From Bacillus sp. AFS006103 (GTDB taxonomy: Bacteria; Bacillota; Bacilli; Bacillales; Cytobacillaceae), in NCBI GenBank assembly GCA_002559145.1, contig NTXX01000081.1, forward strand, positions 26,299 to 61,567: 35,269 nt of DNA, in the 5' to 3' direction. How positions within the stretch are numbered: the first letter of the stretch is position 1; each line of letters starts with the position of its first letter. Position numbers and translations under genes: made by a program. This document shows positions 1-8,312 of the stretch, in pieces. A model generated the notes under the pieces. That model saw only the letters and a list, made by a program, of their open reading frames with translations. It did not search any database and had not been told where the DNA came from.

Positions 1-104
1 AAACACGGAGAGCGATAGCGATTCGATGTTGACTTATCGTAGGGCGGAGAGCGAAGTCCACTAGCCGCTGGGCGCTGGAGCTAGACAGTTATCTAAGCTC
101 AATT
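1..104 (+). repeat. Structured repeat, subfamily A, copy 1 (right part)
   Basis: The window opens inside a copy of the element seen complete at 25731-25882. The two align almost throughout from AAACACGGAGAGCG to the shared end GGGCGCTGGAGCTAGACAGTTATCTA, with a few substitutions in the middle. The missing left part lies outside the window. The copy ends just beyond the lipA terminator. It has no coding capacity and no transposase is present. The family name is unknown to me. Confidence 0.85.
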
Positions 105-112
105 TTTATAAC

Positions 113-144
113 AAAAAAGAGTTCAGTCACGTTTGACTGAACTC
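113..144 (-). terminator. Rho-independent terminator of lipA
   Basis: An 11-bp perfect stem (GAGTTCAGTCA / TGACTGAACTC, loop CGTT) lies directly after the lipA stop. Read on the minus strand it is followed by TTTTTT (plus-strand AAAAAA at 113-118). Confidence 0.9.
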
Positions 145-151
145 TCTCTTT

Positions 152-1069
152 TTAAGCTTGTTGTGCTTCTTGTTCACCAAGCATTTGTTTATGTTTCGCT
201 GCAGCACTAACCTGTTCATCGGCATGGTAGGATGAGCGGACAAGCGGGCCTGCTTCACAATGGCTAAAGCCTTTACTTATCGCAATTTGCTGTAATTCTT
301 TAAATTCATCCGGGCTATAATATTTCTCAACCTTTAGATGACCTTTTGTCGGCTGTAAATATTGGCCGATTGTCATTATGTCAATGTGATTTGCCCGTAA
401 ATCATCCATAACCTCGATAATTTCTTCCCATGTTTCTCCCAATCCAACCATCAAGCTGGATTTGGTTGGAATAGTAGGCTGCATTTCCTTTGCCCGGCGG
501 AGAAACTCTAGTGAACGATCATATTTTGCACGAGCTCTAACTCTCGGTGTCATCCGTCTAACCGTCTCAATATTGTGGTTTAAGATATCAGGCTTAGCGT
601 CCATTAGCACACGAAGGTTTTCTTCCTTTCCACCCATATCGGATGGAAGCACTTCAATACTTGTGAATGGATTTTTACGTCGAATCGCTCGAACGGTTTC
701 GGCAAAAATAGCGGCGCCGCCATCCTTAAGATCATCACGTGCCACCGCTGTGACAACCACGTGTTTTAAGTTCATCAATTGTACAGAGTCGGCAACCCTT
801 TCAGGCTCTTTCCAATCTAACTCTGTTGGCAGACCAGTTTTAACGGCACAGAAACGGCAGGCACGGGTACATGTATCACCAAGAATCATGAAGGTAGCCG
901 TCCGTCTTTCGGCCCAGCATTCATGAATATTAGGGCAGCGTGCTTCTTCACAAACCGTGTGCAGATTCTTTTCACGCATCATTTTTTTCAAGCCCGTATA
1001 GGACTCATTTGTATTCAATTTTATTTTTAACCAATCGGGTTTTCTTAAAATATCTTCTTTCTTACTCAT
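152..1069 (-). CDS. lipA: Lipoyl synthase LipA
   Basis: Radical-SAM enzyme that inserts two sulfur atoms into the octanoyl group carried by GcvH or E2 subunits, the last step of lipoate assembly. At 305 aa it is close to the usual family length. The N-terminal cluster motif has Cys40, Cys45 and Cys51 (CEEARCPNIHEC), and the radical-SAM CxxxCxxC has Cys67, Cys71 and Cys74 (CTRACRFC). The C-terminal RSSYHADEQ contains the conserved serine region that binds the auxiliary cluster. The ATG at 1069 is preferred because AAGGGGTG lies about 9 nt upstream; the in-frame GTG at 1081 falls inside that ribosome binding site. It is transcribed alone, divergent from yunA as in B. subtilis. It depends on the SUF system and SAM, both served by loci in this window. 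Confidence 0.97.
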   Translation of the reverse strand: MSKKEDILRKPDWLKIKLNTNESYTGLKKMMREKNLHTVCEEARCPNIHECWAERRTATFMILGDTCTRACRFCAVKTGLPTELDWKEPERVADSVQLMNLKHVVVTAVARDDLKDGGAAIFAETVRAIRRKNPFTSIEVLPSDMGGKEENLRVLMDAKPDILNHNIETVRRMTPRVRARAKYDRSLEFLRRAKEMQPTIPTKSSLMVGLGETWEEIIEVMDDLRANHIDIMTIGQYLQPTKGHLKVEKYYSPDEFKELQQIAISKGFSHCEAGPLVRSSYHADEQVSAAAKHKQMLGEQEAQQA

Positions 1070-1112
1070 TAATTGTTTCACCCCTTGAAGCTAGAAATGG
1101 ATCTTCTTTGTC

Positions 1113-1141
1113 ACTTTACCATACTGAAAAAATATCGACAA
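1113..1141 (-). promoter_or_regulatory. Candidate sigma-A promoter for lipA
   Basis: On the minus strand TTGTCG (1136-1141) and TAAAGT (1113-1118) are separated by 17 bp, about 45 nt before the lipA ATG. Both hexamers match the consensus at four of six positions. The rest of the 205-bp lipA-yunA gap shows no clear yunA promoter. Confidence 0.5.
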
Positions 1142-1274
1142 GCAAATCGGTTTAAATTGCCAGCCTGGACCCTTTTATTTTTGCCTTAAAATCATCTTTA
1201 CCATTTATTAACCATAATGAAATGGGTGAGAAAACATAAACTAAACTTGTACATTACTTGGAAGGAGGATTCTT

Positions 1275-2273
1275 GTGCGGGCTGTTCTAATCATCGCAAC
1301 CTTTCTCTTATGCTTCACCAGTTCATTCGCAGGCAGGGATGCGGAGGCCAAAACAAACGAATCTGATCCATATCAAGAAAGAATGAAGCTCTATAAGAAG
1401 GTTGAAACGGTTACTCAAATCCCCTGGTATTACTTAGCAGCTATCGATCAATACGAAAGAAGTATCCGTCTGGTCCGCCGAGACTTACCTAAACCGGACA
1501 GCGTAATCGGCATCTATTTTCGGCCGGATGAATGGGCTGGTCTTACTAATCCAAATCCTTTGGAAGTGAACCCGGCAATCATTCAGTTTTTTGATGGGAA
1601 GGGTGTGGACGGGGATGGAGACGGGAAAGCAAGTCTTAAAAATGATGAGGATGTCCTGTATGCATTTGCCAATTATCTTCTTTCATACGGAATCGATCAT
1701 GATAATATAAAAATCGGCTTATGGAATTATTATCATCGCGATAAGACAGTTAGTATTATTGCGGGGAAAGCAAAAATTTACCGTCATTTCGGCCGGATTA
1801 ATTTAGATTCACAAGTATTTCCAGTGCCAATCCAGAGCAATCATAGCTACCGTAGCACTTGGGGATCTGCTCGCGGCTGGGGCGGCCGAAGAATACATGA
1901 AGGCACCGATATTTTCGCAGGCTACGGAGTCCCCGTTCGTGCCACAAACTACGGAATCATTGAAATGAAGGGCTGGAATAAATTCGGCGGCTGGAGAATC
2001 GGGATTCGGGATATCAATAATACCTATCATTATTTTGCCCATCTCAGCGGTTTTGCTAAAGATTTAAAAGTTGGCCAAATTGTTGAGCCGGGAATGGTGG
2101 TTGGCGGTGTCGGAAGCTCTGGTTACGGTCCACCAGGCACATCTGGTAAGTTCCCGCCTCATTTACATTACGGGATGTACAAAGATAACGGGGTGACCGA
2201 GTGGTCCTTTGACCCCTATCCGCATTTAGCCAAATGGAAGCGAATGGAGCGGATGAATGTGCGCCAAAAATAG
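1275..2273 (+). CDS. yunA: M23 peptidase with N-terminal lysozyme-like region (YunA)
   Basis: Probable secreted cell-wall hydrolase, 332 aa. Residues 1-20 form a signal peptide. The C-terminal third is a peptidase M23 (LytM) domain with zinc ligands His208 and Asp212 (HEGTD) and His298 (HLH), plus likely catalytic His256 (FAHL) and His296. All key residues are present, so an active endopeptidase is expected. Residues about 35-165 resemble soluble lytic transglycosylases: IPWYYLAAIDQYERS, with Glu61 where the catalytic Glu would sit, then DGDGDGK and an FANYLLSYG helix. That second activity is inferred. The start is GTG with a strong GAAGGAGG site upstream. It lies divergent to lipA as in B. 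subtilis. The physiological role is not shown by the sequence. Confidence 0.88.
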   Translation: MRAVLIIATFLLCFTSSFAGRDAEAKTNESDPYQERMKLYKKVETVTQIPWYYLAAIDQYERSIRLVRRDLPKPDSVIGIYFRPDEWAGLTNPNPLEVNPAIIQFFDGKGVDGDGDGKASLKNDEDVLYAFANYLLSYGIDHDNIKIGLWNYYHRDKTVSIIAGKAKIYRHFGRINLDSQVFPVPIQSNHSYRSTWGSARGWGGRRIHEGTDIFAGYGVPVRATNYGIIEMKGWNKFGGWRIGIRDINNTYHYFAHLSGFAKDLKVGQIVEPGMVVGGVGSSGYGPPGTSGKFPPHLHYGMYKDNGVTEWSFDPYPHLAKWKRMERMNVRQK

Positions 2274-2300
2274 GACTGTCCATGGCGGATAGTCCTATTT
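2268..2300. terminator. Bidirectional terminator between yunA and yunB
   Basis: AAATAGGACT (2268-2277) pairs with AGTCCTATTT (2291-2300), with A and T runs outside both arms. It serves the convergent genes yunA and yunB. The yunB stop codon (2295-2297) lies inside one arm and the yunA stop inside the other. Confidence 0.85.
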
Positions 2301-3086
2301 TTTATTTTCCGACTTTTCCTGTGTCTGTTTTTTTTCCGGAAGCTGTATGGATGGGCTTACTCCGCCGCCATTATTATAGAATTGCGGGACATCCCCTTGT
2401 ATGAGTGAGCCGTCCACTGGAATGCTTTGGGTAAGCTTTGTTATTTTTGTAGCAAACGGGGTGATGATTTGGACAGACACTTCGATGTGAATGGAAACAT
2501 CGACCCAGGTATTATTGATGCCCATATCTTTCGTCTCAATTTTAACATCAGGTTCCACTTCACCGATGGCGTGGAACTTTACTGGGATTTTCGGACCAAT
2601 GTTCCCCAGTAAGGAGATATTGGTTGCTTGGCCCAACGGAACATACCAAATAATCCCGTCTTCCTTATTCGAATTATGCGTTTCGATTTCCACATCTGTT
2701 AACTGCTCTAACGAAGCAAGGTCCCCTTTTTTAGCAGCTTTTAAGTTTTTTTGTATTTGTGCGGTGGTTTCCGCTAAGACCCGGTTTATATAAACGGTAT
2801 TAAGTTTTACATTGGAGGCCTTGCCATTTTCACTTGGTAAAATGACAATGACATCATTATCCTCACCCGTGTCCGTCGTCCGTTTGGTAATTGCCTTATT
2901 AATAACGAGGGAGGCAATATTGCGGGTTTCGGAAGTAGCAATTCTCATTAAAGTTGGCTCTATCCCCTTATTCACGAGCCATAATCCAGTGGCAGTTGAA
3001 AAAAGAAAAAAGACAAACGTTAGTAACATCACGTAACGGAAAGGCAACGGCCCCTTCTTCGGAAGCCGTCTGCGAAACTTCGCCAA
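2295..3086 (-). CDS. yunB: Sporulation protein YunB
   Basis: Small membrane-anchored protein required for normal sporulation in B. subtilis; its biochemical role is unknown. A basic N-terminus (FRRRLPKKG) is followed by one hydrophobic segment at about residues 18-39. The remaining roughly 220 residues should lie outside the cytoplasm (or in the intermembrane space), and a polar tail ends in Lys-rich sequence. I choose the TTG at 3086 because the in-frame GTG at 3095 lies within the ribosome binding site AAGGGGTG; TTG is 7 nt after it. This gives 263 aa starting MAKFRRRLPKKG. It is monocistronic and convergent with yunA. In B. subtilis it is in the mother-cell sigma-E regulon, but no convincing sigma-E promoter could be placed here. 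Confidence 0.88.
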   Translation of the reverse strand: MAKFRRRLPKKGPLPFRYVMLLTFVFFLFSTATGLWLVNKGIEPTLMRIATSETRNIASLVINKAITKRTTDTGEDNDVIVILPSENGKASNVKLNTVYINRVLAETTAQIQKNLKAAKKGDLASLEQLTDVEIETHNSNKEDGIIWYVPLGQATNISLLGNIGPKIPVKFHAIGEVEPDVKIETKDMGINNTWVDVSIHIEVSVQIITPFATKITKLTQSIPVDGSLIQGDVPQFYNNGGGVSPSIQLPEKKQTQEKSENKK

Positions 3087-3194
3087 AAAAATCACCCCTT
3101 CAAGCTATATGTATGCTTGGAACAGGGGAACTAGCCCATAAAAAAGCGAAGCACTTGGAGCGGAAATCAACAACCAAGTTTAATAGCGCAATAT

Positions 3195-3222
3195 ATAAAA
3201 AAAAGCCCGCATGTAGCAAGCT
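3195..3222 (-). terminator. Terminator of yunC
   Basis: On the minus strand AGCTTGC pairs with GCGGGCT (two G-U pairs, loop TACAT), followed by eight T residues. It lies directly after the yunC stop and separates yunC from yunB. Confidence 0.8.
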
Positions 3223-3224
3223 CT

Positions 3225-3527
3225 TTAAATCATTTTCAACAAGGCATCTTTACCAATCATGCCTTTGTGGATCCCTAACGCCTCCGCCTCCCATGTTACC
3301 GACTCTAACGGTGCATTTAGAAGTTGTTCAATGGTCCTTACTCCAACAGCACGGCCGGCAATGATCTTGCGGTCCTTAAGTTTTTCATTTAATAAACCGA
3401 CATCCAAGGCCCCACACATGATATATCCCTTATCGTTTGATACGGCCAGCAAGGTTGTTTTCGGAAGCAAAACGGTAACTGCCAAAAAGGTATGGCCGTT
3501 TATTTCAATTGGTGAAAGCTCAATCAA
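3225..3527 (-). CDS. yunC: YunC family protein (DUF1805)
   Basis: Conserved Bacillus protein of unknown function, 100 aa, matching the YunC/DUF1805 family in length and in its core block NDKGYIMCGALDVGLLNEKL followed by IAGRAVGVRTIEQLL. The single conserved Cys in YIMCGALD is a candidate functional residue. It has no signal peptide or membrane segment, so it should be cytosolic. The TTG at 3527 is chosen because AAAGGAG lies about 10 nt upstream; the in-frame GTG at 3536 is almost on top of that site. It has its own terminator and sits upstream of yunB as in B. subtilis. Confidence 0.85.
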   Translation of the reverse strand: MIELSPIEINGHTFLAVTVLLPKTTLLAVSNDKGYIMCGALDVGLLNEKLKDRKIIAGRAVGVRTIEQLLNAPLESVTWEAEALGIHKGMIGKDALLKMI

Positions 3528-3594
3528 ATGGTCCACACTCCTTTCCTCTCTATCACTTTATGATTTGAGGGGAAAAAGCGTGTTCATGCCATCG

Positions 3595-4941
3595 TTACTT
3601 TTGTAACTCCCATTTTAATATATCCCGAAGAAATTCCGGCAAGAAATACTTCTTTTCTTTTTGAGGAAGAATGTTTTTGAAAAAGTGACCAAATGTAAAC
3701 ATATCCGGAAGGGCTAACGTATAAATTTTTTCATCATCCACTTCCGTCCCATTAATAAAAAGGGCTTCCTCATGAAGGCTGATTCGATCAAAGACAAATA
3801 CCCCTAAAAGGGTTCCTCTAAATCCAAGTCCCTTAATATGCTTATGTACCAAGCCCTCATCTTTGGACTGCCAATAAAGCTCTTCTAATTCTTTACCCGT
3901 TAGTTCGACCACACACGGATTAATGGGATGGGGACAGATTTCAAGTAAATCGTAAACAGTCACTTCACCGGTTAATGGTCCTAACAAGAGGCCCGCATTA
4001 ATCATCGCACAATCCGTGTTACACCAATCTCTTAACGCCTTGCAAAGAAGATGTGAAAACTCTGTTTCATGGAAAATATCACTAGTGAGCGGATTAACTA
4101 AGGTAGTCACTTCTTGATTTAATAGGGCTTTTCCTTTGCTAAAATAAGCGTCGCTTAGTTCTTGCTCATGATTTAGAGCGGGAAGCTCTTTACTATCATA
4201 TAGAATAGCGTCCTTCGCGGTAATGATTTTTTGTTCGTTTAGGTTGAGGGTTACTTCGCCGACAAAATATCCATATTTACCCGCCGCGCCAAGAAGTGTG
4301 CTGCCCACTAGCTTTCCTTTTTCAAGGTAATGATGGGTATGTGAACCTAATATAACATCAATATCAGGAAATTCAGCTGCTATAGATTCGTCCACATTAA
4401 GCCCGAGATGGGAAAGTAAAATGATTATATCTGATTCTGCTTTTACCTTTTCCATCCATTTTTTCAGTTCTTCAATTGGCTCTGTCACCCTCCAGCCCAG
4501 TAAACCATAAAGGTGCGTGAACGGTGCCGTTAAACCGATGACACCCACCCTTGTGCCCTTTTTCGAATGATAGATCTTATATGGCTTTACCCAGCTAGGA
4601 TAGCTTCCAGTTTGCTGAAAAAAATTCGCTAACAGAACGTCAAACTGAGCATTTTCATAAAGCTCATTTAAGTCGTCATAGGGTAGGTTAACCCCTTCAT
4701 TGTTTCCGATCGTTACAGCAGTAAAGCGACTCTCATTTAGTAGATCAATATTTCCTTTTCCTCTTGTTGCTTCTGTGAATGGATGCCAGCGATCAATAAA
4801 ATCACCGATATCAAATAAAAACACATCCTCATCATTTTGGTGATGCCTCTCTTGTTGTTCTTCTAGAAACTGCTTAATTCGCGGCCAATTTTCTAAGTGG
4901 CTGTGTACATCGTTTGTATAATAAATATGTATAGTTTCCAT
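3595..4941 (-). CDS. yunD: Metallophosphatase / 5'-nucleotidase family protein YunD
   Basis: Bipartite nucleotidase-type phosphoesterase of 448 aa. The N-terminal metallophosphatase domain shows the metal-binding motifs in order: TNDVHSH (Asp11, His13), DIGDFIDRW, TIGNNEG, LSHLGLN and GSHTHHYLEKG. The C-terminal 5'-nucleotidase domain covers about residues 280-448 and has the substrate-binding type INAGLLLGPL segment. There is no signal peptide, so unlike many 5'-nucleotidases it should act in the cytoplasm; the substrate is not known. ATG at 4941 follows AGGT and lies 7 nt after the yunE stop, so the two are probably translationally coupled. An upstream TTG at 4956 would overlap yunE and is less likely. 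Confidence 0.9.
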   Translation of the reverse strand: METIHIYYTNDVHSHLENWPRIKQFLEEQQERHHQNDEDVFLFDIGDFIDRWHPFTEATRGKGNIDLLNESRFTAVTIGNNEGVNLPYDDLNELYENAQFDVLLANFFQQTGSYPSWVKPYKIYHSKKGTRVGVIGLTAPFTHLYGLLGWRVTEPIEELKKWMEKVKAESDIIILLSHLGLNVDESIAAEFPDIDVILGSHTHHYLEKGKLVGSTLLGAAGKYGYFVGEVTLNLNEQKIITAKDAILYDSKELPALNHEQELSDAYFSKGKALLNQEVTTLVNPLTSDIFHETEFSHLLCKALRDWCNTDCAMINAGLLLGPLTGEVTVYDLLEICPHPINPCVVELTGKELEELYWQSKDEGLVHKHIKGLGFRGTLLGVFVFDRISLHEEALFINGTEVDDEKIYTLALPDMFTFGHFFKNILPQKEKKYFLPEFLRDILKWELQK

Positions 4942-4948
4942 TCTCGAC

Positions 4949-5770
4949 CTACCCAAAGATTCCTTGATAAATTAATCGGATTCCTACAACAATAAGAATC
5001 GTTCGTAAAATTAACACAATCGTTTTACTCTTAAGCTTTGTGTTTAAGTAGACACCCACTCTAGCCCCAATCCAAGCTCCCGGTACCAAAGCAAGAGCAT
5101 AGAGCCAATCGACATTACCTAAGGAAATATGTGTAATTGAGCTGAGCAAAGATGTTGGTAAAATCATAAACATTGAAGTGGCCGTTGCGACATGCGGTGG
5201 AAAGAAAAATACCAAAATCATCGTTGGGACCATTAAGGAACCACCGCCAACTCCAAAGATTCCTGATAAAAAGCCCACGATAAAGGCAATCAGGACTCCC
5301 ACGATTGGGTTATATCCATATTCAAAGGTTTTACCCCTATTATCTGTAAAGGTTCGAATAATCCCCCGGTCCTTCCGATAAGGGATAGGCTTTAATTTGT
5401 CCTTAAGTAGTAAGATAATCGAAATAAAGATAATAAATAGTCCGAAAAAAATATTGAAGGTTTTCATATGTAAGCCTTCAGTCACCCATGCACCGAGAAT
5501 ACTCCCTGGGCCACTTCCAATTAGAAAAATCAGACCGCTTTTGTAATCAATAGTTTTGTATTTCATATAGGCTAAGGTGGATGACAGGCCAGTAAAAATC
5601 ATCGTAAAAAGTGATGTCCCTACCGCTACCTGTGGTGTTATATGTCCAAAGGCTGGCAGGGTGGATAAATAAAGTAACGAGGGAACAATGACAATTCCTC
5701 CGCCTAATCCAATCAGCGAGCCAAGAGAGCTTGCGATAAGACCAATAAATACGATTAAAATCCATTCCAT
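4949..5770 (-). CDS. yunE: TauE/SafE family sulfite-type anion exporter YunE
   Basis: Integral membrane protein of 273 aa with about eight hydrophobic segments in two internal repeats. Each repeat opens with the family's glycine-rich motif (SLGSLIGLGGGIVIVP near the N-terminus and SGIFGVGGGSLMVP past the middle). TauE/SafE (DUF81) proteins move sulfite, sulfoacetate or related sulfur anions; the substrate here cannot be read from sequence. ATG at 5770 has AGGAG 9 nt upstream. It is the middle gene of yunF-yunE-yunD, with gaps of 19 nt and 7 nt. Confidence 0.92.
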   Translation of the reverse strand: MEWILIVFIGLIASSLGSLIGLGGGIVIVPSLLYLSTLPAFGHITPQVAVGTSLFTMIFTGLSSTLAYMKYKTIDYKSGLIFLIGSGPGSILGAWVTEGLHMKTFNIFFGLFIIFISIILLLKDKLKPIPYRKDRGIIRTFTDNRGKTFEYGYNPIVGVLIAFIVGFLSGIFGVGGGSLMVPTMILVFFFPPHVATATSMFMILPTSLLSSITHISLGNVDWLYALALVPGAWIGARVGVYLNTKLKSKTIVLILRTILIVVGIRLIYQGIFG

Positions 5771-5789
5771 GTTTTCTTTCTCCTAACTT

Positions 5790-6635
5790 TTATAATAAAT
5801 CCAACTGGCGTGGAGCAAGACCCTTGTATTCGAGATGCAAAAGATTAATCATTTCCTTCGCATTATCTGCCGCATCTCCGCCAGAGTTGTTGTTAAAAAG
5901 GAGATAGACATCTTTTGAGTTCTTGGCTAATTCCTGAATGGAGTTTGCCCATTCTTCTAGCTCTTGTTGGTTATAGCGGTAAAGATAGCGAACCTCACGC
6001 CAATCCACTCCTATCCGTTTTTGCCAGCCGTGGACATTGCGACCGTGAAACCTTACAAAAACCTTATCGGGGGTTGTCGTCTCTAATACAGTAGGAATGG
6101 AACCTTCTCCAGATTGTGGTTCATCGCAAATACTATGAATCCAGTTTTCTTCGGTCATAAATTTAATTGTTTTTTGATGATATTGAGGCGCGAACCATGA
6201 CTGGTGTCTGAATTCTAATGCACAAGGGAGCTCACCCATTTCCTGCTTGCACCATCTTAAGTATTCGACATTTTCTCTCGTACACGTAAACCATGGTGGA
6301 AATTGAAAGAGGGTCATTGCTAATTTATTCGTTTCTATGTAGGGCTCGAGCGATTCTTTAAAGGCTCTAAACATCGCTTGTTTATTTTCAAACGGAATCT
6401 CCCCGCGCATATGTCCGGTCATCCCTTGGTATGCTTTGACGATAAACTGGAAGCTGGGCGGTGTTTCCTGGACCCACTTTTCCGCATTTCTTTGAGGCTG
6501 AATCGCATAAAAGGCGGAATCAACTTCCACAATTGGAAAATGGCTTGCATACACCCTAAGCTTGTCCCGTGAGGATATTTGGCCCGGATATAAGCTGTCA
6601 TGATCTCCCCAGCCCGTGACACCGATATAAATCAT
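5790..6635 (-). CDS. yunF: DUF72 family protein YunF
   Basis: DUF72 protein of 281 aa with a predicted TIM-barrel fold and unknown reaction. Family hallmarks are the N-terminal YIGVTGWGDHDSLYPG, VEVDSAFYAI, FIVKAYQGMTGH, ALEFRHQSW and VFVRFHGRN, and the C-terminal VYLLFNNNSGGDAADNA. It is cytosolic. The start is the ATG at 6635, 6 nt after GGAGGTGA; a TTG at 6650 in the same frame lies upstream of that site. It is the first gene of the yunF-yunE-yunD unit. A 21-bp-period repeat array (6733-6831) lies upstream and no confident promoter was found. Confidence 0.9.
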   Translation of the reverse strand: MIYIGVTGWGDHDSLYPGQISSRDKLRVYASHFPIVEVDSAFYAIQPQRNAEKWVQETPPSFQFIVKAYQGMTGHMRGEIPFENKQAMFRAFKESLEPYIETNKLAMTLFQFPPWFTCTRENVEYLRWCKQEMGELPCALEFRHQSWFAPQYHQKTIKFMTEENWIHSICDEPQSGEGSIPTVLETTTPDKVFVRFHGRNVHGWQKRIGVDWREVRYLYRYNQQELEEWANSIQELAKNSKDVYLLFNNNSGGDAADNAKEMINLLHLEYKGLAPRQLDLL

Positions 6636-6732
6636 AGAACTCACCTCCAACTATTAATAATAGCATAACCCTTTTTCGATGGGGGCGGAAGATATTTAGG
6701 TGAGAATAACAATTTCTTGGCAAATGAGGTGT

Positions 6733-6831
6733 AGTCGCTAGTAAAGTGGTGCATCCGATAGTAAACTTGCCTTATCCGCCAGTAAAGTGGTGCCATCTGA
6801 AAGTAAGCCACACCCATCCGCGCGGTAGGCC
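6733..6831. repeat. Degenerate 21-bp-period tandem array 1
   Basis: In the yunF-sufB gap the motif AGTAAA (fourth copy AGTAAG) recurs at 6740, 6760, 6781 and 6802, giving spacings of 20, 21 and 21 bp. Units read roughly YCGNNAGTAAAGTGGTGCCA followed by T. The third unit is closest to the first; the second and fourth have diverged after AGTAA. A fifth, broken unit (CCGCGCGGTAGGCC) follows. No coding or RNA-gene features were seen here. Confidence 0.75.
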
Positions 6832-6844
6832 AAAATTTCAACGC

Positions 6845-6882
6845 AAAAACCCGCCTGCCAACAACGGCAAGCGGGTTTTTTT
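6845..6882 (-). terminator. Terminator of the suf operon
   Basis: AAACCCGC and GCGGGTTT form the base of a stem extended inside by TGCC/GGCA. A T run follows on either strand (TTTTTG after the stem on the minus strand). It lies directly after the sufB stop. Confidence 0.9.
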
Positions 6883-6892
6883 ATCAAAAATA

Positions 6893-8290
6893 TTAACCAA
6901 TACTGCCTTCCATCTCGAACTTAATGAGACGGTTCATTTCCACGGCGTATTCCATTGGTAGTTCTTTTGTAAATGGCTCAATAAAGCCCATGACGATCAT
7001 TTCGGTTGCTTCCTGTTGAGAAATACCACGGCTCATCAAGTAGAAAAGCTGTTCTTCAGAAACTTTCGAAACCTTCGCTTCATGCTCGAGTGAGATATTA
7101 TCATTTAAGATCTCATTGTATGGAATCGTATCTGATGTTGATTTGTTATCCATAATTAATGTATCACATTCGATATTAGAACGCGCCCCGTCTGCCTTAC
7201 GTCCGAAGTGAACTTGGCCGCGATAGGTTACCTTACCGCCATGTTTAGAAATGGATTTAGAAACGATTGTTGAAGATGTATTTGGTGCTAAATGAATCAT
7301 TTTTGCACCCGCATCCTGGTGTTGACCTTTACCGGCAATCGCAATTGATAATGTCAACCCACGAGCGCCCTCGCCTTTTAAAATTACGGCAGGATACTTC
7401 ATCGTTAATTTTGAACCGATGTTTCCGTCAATCCATTCCATTGTGGCATTGGCATCACAAACCGCACGCTTGGTCACAAGGTTAAAGACGTTATTCGCCC
7501 AGTTCTGGATTGTTGTATAACGGCAGTAAGCATCTTTTTTAATAACAATTTCTACAACAGCACTGTGGAGTGAGTTAGTTGTATAAACAGGTGCTGTACA
7601 ACCCTCAACATAGTGCACGTGTGCACCTTCATCTACAATGATTAAGGTCCGTTCAAATTGACCCATGTTTTCAGAGTTGATGCGGAAATAAGCTTGTAAT
7701 GGCGTATCCACTTTCACACCTGGTGGTACATAGATGAACGAGCCACCTGACCATACGGCAGAGTTAAGTGCTGCAAATTTGTTGTCCGTTGGAGGAATTG
7801 TTTTTCCAAAGTGCTCGCGGAAAATATCTTCATTTTCTCTCAAAGCGGAATCTGTATCCTTAAAGACGATCCCTAAGTCTTCAAGTTCTACCTTCATGTT
7901 GTGATAAACTACTTCAGATTCATACTGGGCAGAGACCCCGGCAAGGTATTTTTGCTCAGCTTCTGGAATCCCAAGTTTATCAAAAGTAGCCTTGATTTCT
8001 TCAGGTACTTCATCCCATGACTTCTCAGATTTCTCTGATGGTTTTACATAATAAGTAATCTCATCAAAGTTTAATGAAGACATGTCGCCGCCCCATTGTG
8101 GCATTGGCATTTTGTAAAAATGCTCAAGCGACTTCAAACGGAAGTCTAACATCCATTGTGGTTCGTTCTTCAATTTAGATATTTCTTTTACGATATCAGA
8201 TGTTAAACCACGCTTAGATCGGAATATGGAAACGTCTTTATCGGCAAAACCATATTTATAATCACCGATTTCCGGCATCTTTTTCGCCAT
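6893..8290 (-). CDS. sufB: Fe-S cluster assembly scaffold SufB
   Basis: Core subunit of the SufBCD scaffold that assembles Fe-S clusters in the cytosol, 465 aa, full length. The C-terminal right-handed beta-helix region contains RSNIECDTLIMD (Cys375), the likely equivalent of the sulfur-accepting Cys of E. coli SufB, and ends with the conserved MSRGISQQEATEMIVMGFIEPF. ATG at 8290 follows GGAGG at a normal distance. It is the last gene of sufC-sufD-sufS-sufU-sufB. Unlike the other junctions (21 nt or overlapping), it is 171 nt from sufU because a structured repeat (8313-8432) lies between them. Confidence 0.97.
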   Translation of the reverse strand: MAKKMPEIGDYKYGFADKDVSIFRSKRGLTSDIVKEISKLKNEPQWMLDFRLKSLEHFYKMPMPQWGGDMSSLNFDEITYYVKPSEKSEKSWDEVPEEIKATFDKLGIPEAEQKYLAGVSAQYESEVVYHNMKVELEDLGIVFKDTDSALRENEDIFREHFGKTIPPTDNKFAALNSAVWSGGSFIYVPPGVKVDTPLQAYFRINSENMGQFERTLIIVDEGAHVHYVEGCTAPVYTTNSLHSAVVEIVIKKDAYCRYTTIQNWANNVFNLVTKRAVCDANATMEWIDGNIGSKLTMKYPAVILKGEGARGLTLSIAIAGKGQHQDAGAKMIHLAPNTSSTIVSKSISKHGGKVTYRGQVHFGRKADGARSNIECDTLIMDNKSTSDTIPYNEILNDNISLEHEAKVSKVSEEQLFYLMSRGISQQEATEMIVMGFIEPFTKELPMEYAVEMNRLIKFEMEGSIG

Positions 8291-8312
8291 CGTCGTGTTC
8301 CTCCATTCTTAG

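Noticed and set aside
462..926. 154-codon plus-strand frame inside lipA
   Set aside because: It is antisense to the well-conserved lipA; no start signal and no recognisable protein.
3108..3115. CATACATA on the minus strand, like a sigma-E -10, upstream of yunB
   Set aside because: No matching -35 at 14-15 bp, and transcription would begin on top of the ribosome binding site.
3140..3175. GCGAAGCACTTGGAGCGG stretch upstream of yunB, somewhat like the repeat ends
   Set aside because: It lacks the GGCGCTGGAGC end, the partner arm and any second copy in the window, so it cannot be assigned to the family.
6733..6831. Possible CRISPR array in the short-period repeats (also considered for 31918-32117)
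   Set aside because: The period is 21 bp with no spacers of constant size, units are degenerate and no cas genes are nearby.
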